A stretch of DNA of 64,000 nt from UBA12202 sp002691725. GTDB taxonomy: Bacteria > Pseudomonadota > Alphaproteobacteria > Puniceispirillales > UBA1172. The position numbers were made by a program, and so were the translations under genes. The stretch is taken from NCBI GenBank assembly GCA_965660675.1, contig CBFIAU010000003.1:216459-280458 (forward strand), given 5' to 3'. Under the pieces are notes generated by a model. The model saw only the letters and a program-made list of their open reading frames with translations. It searched no databases and had not been told where the DNA came from. Every line of letters starts with the position of its first letter. Within the stretch, counting starts at the first letter, position 1. Shown here piece after piece: positions 60,680 through 64,000 of this stretch.

Positions 60680-61165
60680 ATGATAAAATCAACAAGTAAT
60701 ACAGAGGCAGCCAATCGCCCCTTTGATAAGCTACCGCTTAATATCCTATTTGCCTGTACGCATAATAAAATCCGCTCGCCTATGGCCGAAGCCATGATGA
60801 AGGATATGTATGCTGATCTTATTGGTCTGGTTGATAGCTGCGGCATGGATGATGGCGGCGATCTCGGGGATGGCTTTACGATCACAGTCATGCAGGAAAT
60901 TGGCCTGAACATCATGGATCATGAGCCGAAAAGCTTTGTTGATATTGGTCAGTCACATTTTGATATGGTCATTTGCTTCTCAGAGGCCAGTTTTGAGGAT
61001 GCCAGCCGTATGAAATCACTAGCTGGTGCTAGTATTGAATACTGGCCAGTTTATGATATGGCGCTGATTGCCGAAGGCAGGGAAGCCCGCCTAAATGCCT
61101 ATCGAAATGTCCGTGATGACATAAAAACCATGCTTAATGATCGTTTTAAGGGGTTAAATGCATAA
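60680..61165 (+). CDS. Low-molecular-weight phosphatase-like protein
   Basis: A 161-residue protein with the LMW protein-tyrosine phosphatase/arsenate reductase fold. The P-loop is CTHNKIRS (C26, R32, S33), followed by SPMAEAMMKDMY, and an acidic-type VYDMALIAEG segment lies near residue 125, where PTPs usually carry a catalytic Asp. In this genomic position it is conserved and often called arsenate reductase, but substrate is unknown. AAAGG upstream, 28 bases after UPF0262. Confidence 0.85.
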   Translation: MIKSTSNTEAANRPFDKLPLNILFACTHNKIRSPMAEAMMKDMYADLIGLVDSCGMDDGGDLGDGFTITVMQEIGLNIMDHEPKSFVDIGQSHFDMVICFSEASFEDASRMKSLAGASIEYWPVYDMALIAEGREARLNAYRNVRDDIKTMLNDRFKGLNA

Positions 61166-61232
61166 TATGCTTGACCCCAGACAGCGCATTCGCAATAGAT
61201 GATGCCTAGATTGATAAACTTGGATTCTATGG

Positions 61233-61451
61233 ATGGCTAAAGAAGACTTAATCGAATTTTCGGGCGTTGTAACCGAATTATTACCCAACGCGATGTTTAG
61301 GGTAAAACTTGATAATGATCACGAGGTTCTCGCCCATACAAGCGGCAAGATGCGTAAAAACCGTATTCGGGTGCTGGCAGGTGATCGGGTTAATGTTGAA
61401 ATGACCCCCTACGACCTGACCAAAGGCCGTATCACTTTCCGTTACAAGTAA
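61233..61451 (+). CDS. infA: Translation initiation factor IF-1
   Basis: A 72-residue OB-fold (S1-type) protein that binds the A site of the 30S subunit during initiation. The sequence from AKEDLIEFSGVVTELLPNAMFRVKLDN through VLAGDRVNVEMTPYDLTKGRITFRYK is nearly complete family consensus. It starts 67 bases after the phosphatase-like gene; TTGACC (61170) and AATAGA (61193), 17 bases apart, could be its own weak promoter. Confidence 0.97.
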   Translation: MAKEDLIEFSGVVTELLPNAMFRVKLDNDHEVLAHTSGKMRKNRIRVLAGDRVNVEMTPYDLTKGRITFRYK

Positions 61452-61461
61452 TTCATTTAAG

Positions 61462-62061
61462 ATGGCGGATCGGCAGGATACACTCCGTCATTTCGTGTTA
61501 GCCTCGGCCTCGCCTCGGCGGGTAGAGCTACTTAATCAAATTGGTGTTGTTGCGGATGCTATTCATCCTGCTGACATTGATGAGACCCCAACAAAAGCCG
61601 AAAACCCAAGAGACTATGTTCAACGTATGGCGCGGCAAAAGGCTGAGGCTGTGGCGGCGCTTCACCCCGCATCTGTTGTTTTAGCTGCTGATACTGTGGT
61701 GGCGATGGGGCGGCGCATCATGGGCAAGCCCGATAATCAAGCGATGGCAAAACGCTATCTTGAGCAGCTATCCGGTCGCCGCCATGATGTTATGACAGCG
61801 GTGGCGTTGATCAGCCCGGATGACCGTATCATGCAGCGACTTTCCCATAGTAAAGCCCGCTTCAAGCGGCTCGATGAAGCGATCATTGCCGCATATCTGA
61901 AAAGTGATGAATGGCAAGGCAAGGCCGGCGGTTATGCTATTCAAGGTCAGGCGGCGATGTGGATTGACTGGATGAGTGGGTCTTATTCCGGGGTTGTTGG
62001 CTTGCCACTTGCGGAAACCGCGCATTTGCTTCGGCATGCTGGAGTGTTGAAACTGTCATGA
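61462..62061 (+). CDS. maf: Maf family nucleotide pyrophosphatase
   Basis: A 199-residue Maf protein, a house-cleaning enzyme that hydrolyses modified or non-canonical NTPs. LASASPRRVELL at the start, VVLAADTVVAMGRRIMGKP, LSGRRHDVMTAVALI and KAGGYAIQGQAAMWI are family signatures. It starts 10 bases after infA and overlaps the RNase E/G start by 4 bases. Confidence 0.94.
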   Translation: MADRQDTLRHFVLASASPRRVELLNQIGVVADAIHPADIDETPTKAENPRDYVQRMARQKAEAVAALHPASVVLAADTVVAMGRRIMGKPDNQAMAKRYLEQLSGRRHDVMTAVALISPDDRIMQRLSHSKARFKRLDEAIIAAYLKSDEWQGKAGGYAIQGQAAMWIDWMSGSYSGVVGLPLAETAHLLRHAGVLKLS

Positions 62062-63350
62062 CTGGCACCAGTACTGATCAAGCCACCATGACAGCTATTC
62101 TGGACCCGATGCCGGGTTATCAAAGGTTAGCGCTGATCAAGGGGGGCACATTAACCGATATCTTTGTCCATGATATGAGCGATAAGACACCTGCTTATGG
62201 CGGTGTTTTTATGGCGAGGATAGCGGCACTCTTTCCCCAACATAATCGCCTTCAGCTCAATTTAGGTGAGATGGGTATGGCCAGTATGCGCGTGAGCAGA
62301 CCGAGCCAATTTAGCTCAGGTCAGCTTATCCCGGTTACAGTACAAGCTGAGCCGCGTGAGCAAAAGCCAGCCCAGATGCGCTATGGCATTATTCGCCAAA
62401 GCCGCTTTGCCATACTTCATGCTGTGCCGAACACAACTGGCCAATTGCATCTATCACAGCGGCTGAAAGCCTGTCTGGGTGATCATGGTGATGATGGTCT
62501 ATCCGAATTATGTGCTGTTTTGCGTGACATGGCGGAAGCGCATGCTTGCCAGATCACCTTGCGCCAGACCGCCGCCAGTGAGCCAGGCGATATTGTCCTC
62601 AATGTGATTAAAGCCCAGCTTGCGACCATAAAGCCCATATCTGCTGCTGCCGATAGGATGCGTGAACATGGCATGGTGGCAGCGCCGCCAGCGCTGTTAT
62701 CAATGGCTGAACAATATGTATCGGCTGAGCATATTACGATTGATGATGACGGCAGGTCTTGGGCAGATGCTGATATTGATCAGCAGATTGATCAGGCTCT
62801 ATCGCCGTATCTGAGCTTGCCAGATGGCGGCGGCATTCATATCTCATCGCCGCCCGGTGCAGCGGTCATTGATGGTGATAGCGCGGCATCACGATTAGCA
62901 CCTGAAGCGCTGGCAATGGCCATGATCACGCCGCTTGCTGATCATATCCGATTGCGCCGCATATCAGGGGCTATTGTTGTTGATTTTCCGCGCCTCAATC
63001 ATGGCGGCAGAGATCGCATTCATCAAGCCATGATGACAGCGTTTGCTGATGATCCTCTGCGGCCGATCTTGCATGGTTGGACAAAAGGCGGCTTATATAC
63101 GCTAGAGCGGCGGCATCAGCTGAGGCCGCTTGGCGATATGCTTAACCGGGATAGCGCACCAGCAAAATATGCCGCTATTATGGCGCTTCGTCATCTCTGG
63201 CAACAGACCCGAAATACTGGCAGAAATATAGGCAGTGATGGTTTACCGCCACCGCTTCGGCTGACACAAGCGGCACAGGATTGGCTTAACGGGGATGGTG
63301 TTGCGATCAGGGATGCGATTGCTTTAGACGTGCCCTTGCTTTTGCCCTAG
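62058..63350 (+). CDS. Short ribonuclease E/G family protein
   Basis: A 430-residue RNase E/G homologue between maf and yacG. An S1-like part opens the protein (GVFMARIAALFPQHNRLQLNLGE), and the catalytic DNase I-like part keeps the two metal-binding aspartates in AAVIDGDSAASR and GAIVVDFPRL. The CPxC zinc link that joins RNase E/G dimers is not seen. It is much shorter than RNase E and lacks the degradosome scaffold. Likely RNA processing; precise target unknown. Its stop codon lies in a CTCTTG-rich repeat. Confidence 0.82.
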   Translation: MTGTSTDQATMTAILDPMPGYQRLALIKGGTLTDIFVHDMSDKTPAYGGVFMARIAALFPQHNRLQLNLGEMGMASMRVSRPSQFSSGQLIPVTVQAEPREQKPAQMRYGIIRQSRFAILHAVPNTTGQLHLSQRLKACLGDHGDDGLSELCAVLRDMAEAHACQITLRQTAASEPGDIVLNVIKAQLATIKPISAAADRMREHGMVAAPPALLSMAEQYVSAEHITIDDDGRSWADADIDQQIDQALSPYLSLPDGGGIHISSPPGAAVIDGDSAASRLAPEALAMAMITPLADHIRLRRISGAIVVDFPRLNHGGRDRIHQAMMTAFADDPLRPILHGWTKGGLYTLERRHQLRPLGDMLNRDSAPAKYAAIMALRHLWQQTRNTGRNIGSDGLPPPLRLTQAAQDWLNGDGVAIRDAIALDVPLLLP

Positions 63351-63380
63351 CTCTGGCTCTTGCTCTTGCTCTTGCCCTAG
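63341..63380 (+). repeat. CTCTTG-rich repeat with duplicated TTGCCCTAG over a stop codon
   Basis: The sequence tttgccctag (63341-63350, stop TAG at 63348-63350) is repeated as cttgccctag at 63371-63380, with ctcttg units between them. The second TAG is in the same frame 30 bases later. Confidence 0.75.
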
Positions 63381-63456
63381 CCGCCAGAGTGGATTACTGT
63401 TGCGCCGTAGATCATGGATTTATGGTCATCAGACTGGTATTATTGGAGGAGAAAAC

Positions 63457-63711
63457 ATGCCAGCCAAATGCCCGACTTGTGGGGAATTAGCCATGAAACC
63501 GCATAGTCCATTTTGCTCTGAGCGATGTGCGTCGGTTGATCTGGGAAACTGGTTTTCGGGCAAATATGCCTTTCCTGCTGACGACATGCCCGAAGAAGAT
63601 GAGCTGGATGCGATCATTGATAGCATAGAGGCAGGTGCTGAAAATGGCGGTGAGGATGCCGATATGCCGGGTAAACAGAGCGCCGCTATTATGCCGTTTC
63701 AAAGAAAATAG
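63457..63711 (+). CDS. yacG: YacG zinc-binding gyrase inhibitor
   Basis: An 84-residue protein with a four-cysteine zinc site (C5, C8, C20, C24 in CPTCGELAMKPHSPFCSERC), then DLGNWFSGKYAFP. In E. coli YacG binds GyrB and inhibits gyrase. ATG 63457 with GGAGGA upstream is the family start; a longer frame from 63400 has no support. The acidic tail is longer than in E. coli. Third in the maf-RNase-yacG group. Confidence 0.93.
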   Translation: MPAKCPTCGELAMKPHSPFCSERCASVDLGNWFSGKYAFPADDMPEEDELDAIIDSIEAGAENGGEDADMPGKQSAAIMPFQRK

Positions 63712-63846
63712 AATAAGGTGATCATTCCCTTGCGTCTTTGGCTGGACATATGAGATTAGATCGGCTAGATCATTGAAAGCAGAATTGGTATTGGCTAATA
63801 TGTGCTTAAAGTTCATGATGTGCTTATTGCTAATGTTGCTCATGAT

Positions 63847-63922
<76 letters not shown>

Positions 63923-64000
63923 CTTTCAAGACTGTTTCCAGTAATATCAACATGTTAGCATGTTCTGCATATTGGTCAACTATCAAAACCTTGCCTGCAA

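Overview
The window is chromosomal DNA of an aerobic alphaproteobacterium, with a gene set and order that fit a marine heterotroph; SAR116 (Puniceispirillum-like) is my best guess from general knowledge and is not proven here. Lineage pointers are 5-aminolevulinate synthase (C4 haem pathway), GapR, TrcR, COQ9, a three-part PntAA/PntAB/PntB transhydrogenase, UPF0262, DUF1244, DUF2948, DUF2849 and DUF934. Genes are tightly packed, no intergenic stretch exceeds about 250 bases, and I see no insertion sequence, prophage, integrase or CRISPR array.

Layout. 1-7.6 kb: end of a polyamine-type ABC permease pair, hemA, an M23 peptidase, acetoacetyl-CoA synthetase, trxB and a double cold-shock-domain protein. 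7.7-11.5 kb: pyrF, gapR, DUF1244, mntR and a GT39 glycosyltransferase. 11.5-22 kb: methylmalonyl-CoA mutase (mutA, mutB), sufE, a GlxA-type regulator, two RNA methyltransferases, a GT2 glycosyltransferase, an Lrp/AsnC regulator and mmsA; mutAB and mmsA point to use of propionate, valine or similar carbon. 22-25.9 kb: a disordered protein and three pseudopilin-like proteins, the least ordinary block. 26-32 kb: MFS transporter, FAD oxidoreductase, Ldh-family dehydrogenase, thiolase and MBL-fold hydrolase. 32.1-36.1 kb: sulfite-reduction operon cysG-DUF2849-cysI-DUF934, then tRNA-Arg(CCU). 36.3-38.4 kb: RraA-like / cupin / hydroxyisobutyrate-dehydrogenase-like operon. 38.5-44.7 kb: pepF, an ABC1 kinase and the pnt operon. 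44.8-53.5 kb: rpsU, COQ9, metA, purEK, ydcH-like, trcR, ygfZ, MFS and small membrane or secreted proteins. 53.5-56 kb: tRNA-Thr(GGU) and a TVP38/FAD-oxidoreductase pair. 56.2-63.9 kb: murA, DUF2948, hisG, hisD, UPF0262, phosphatase-like protein, infA, maf, RNase E/G, yacG and tRNA-Phe(GAA), a housekeeping run with overlapping or closely spaced genes.

The strongest unexplained signal is sequence architecture rather than a gene system. More than twenty short tandem arrays (unit 11-19 bases, 2-4 copies) occur in 64 kb. Arrays inside genes have unit lengths divisible by three and sit in linkers or at termini; many others lie on or directly beside stop codons and include units of 11, 13, 14 and 19 bases. 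A second candidate is a short non-coding transcript on the minus strand near 18.85-18.90 kb, with a CCUCCCC stretch and an intrinsic terminator.
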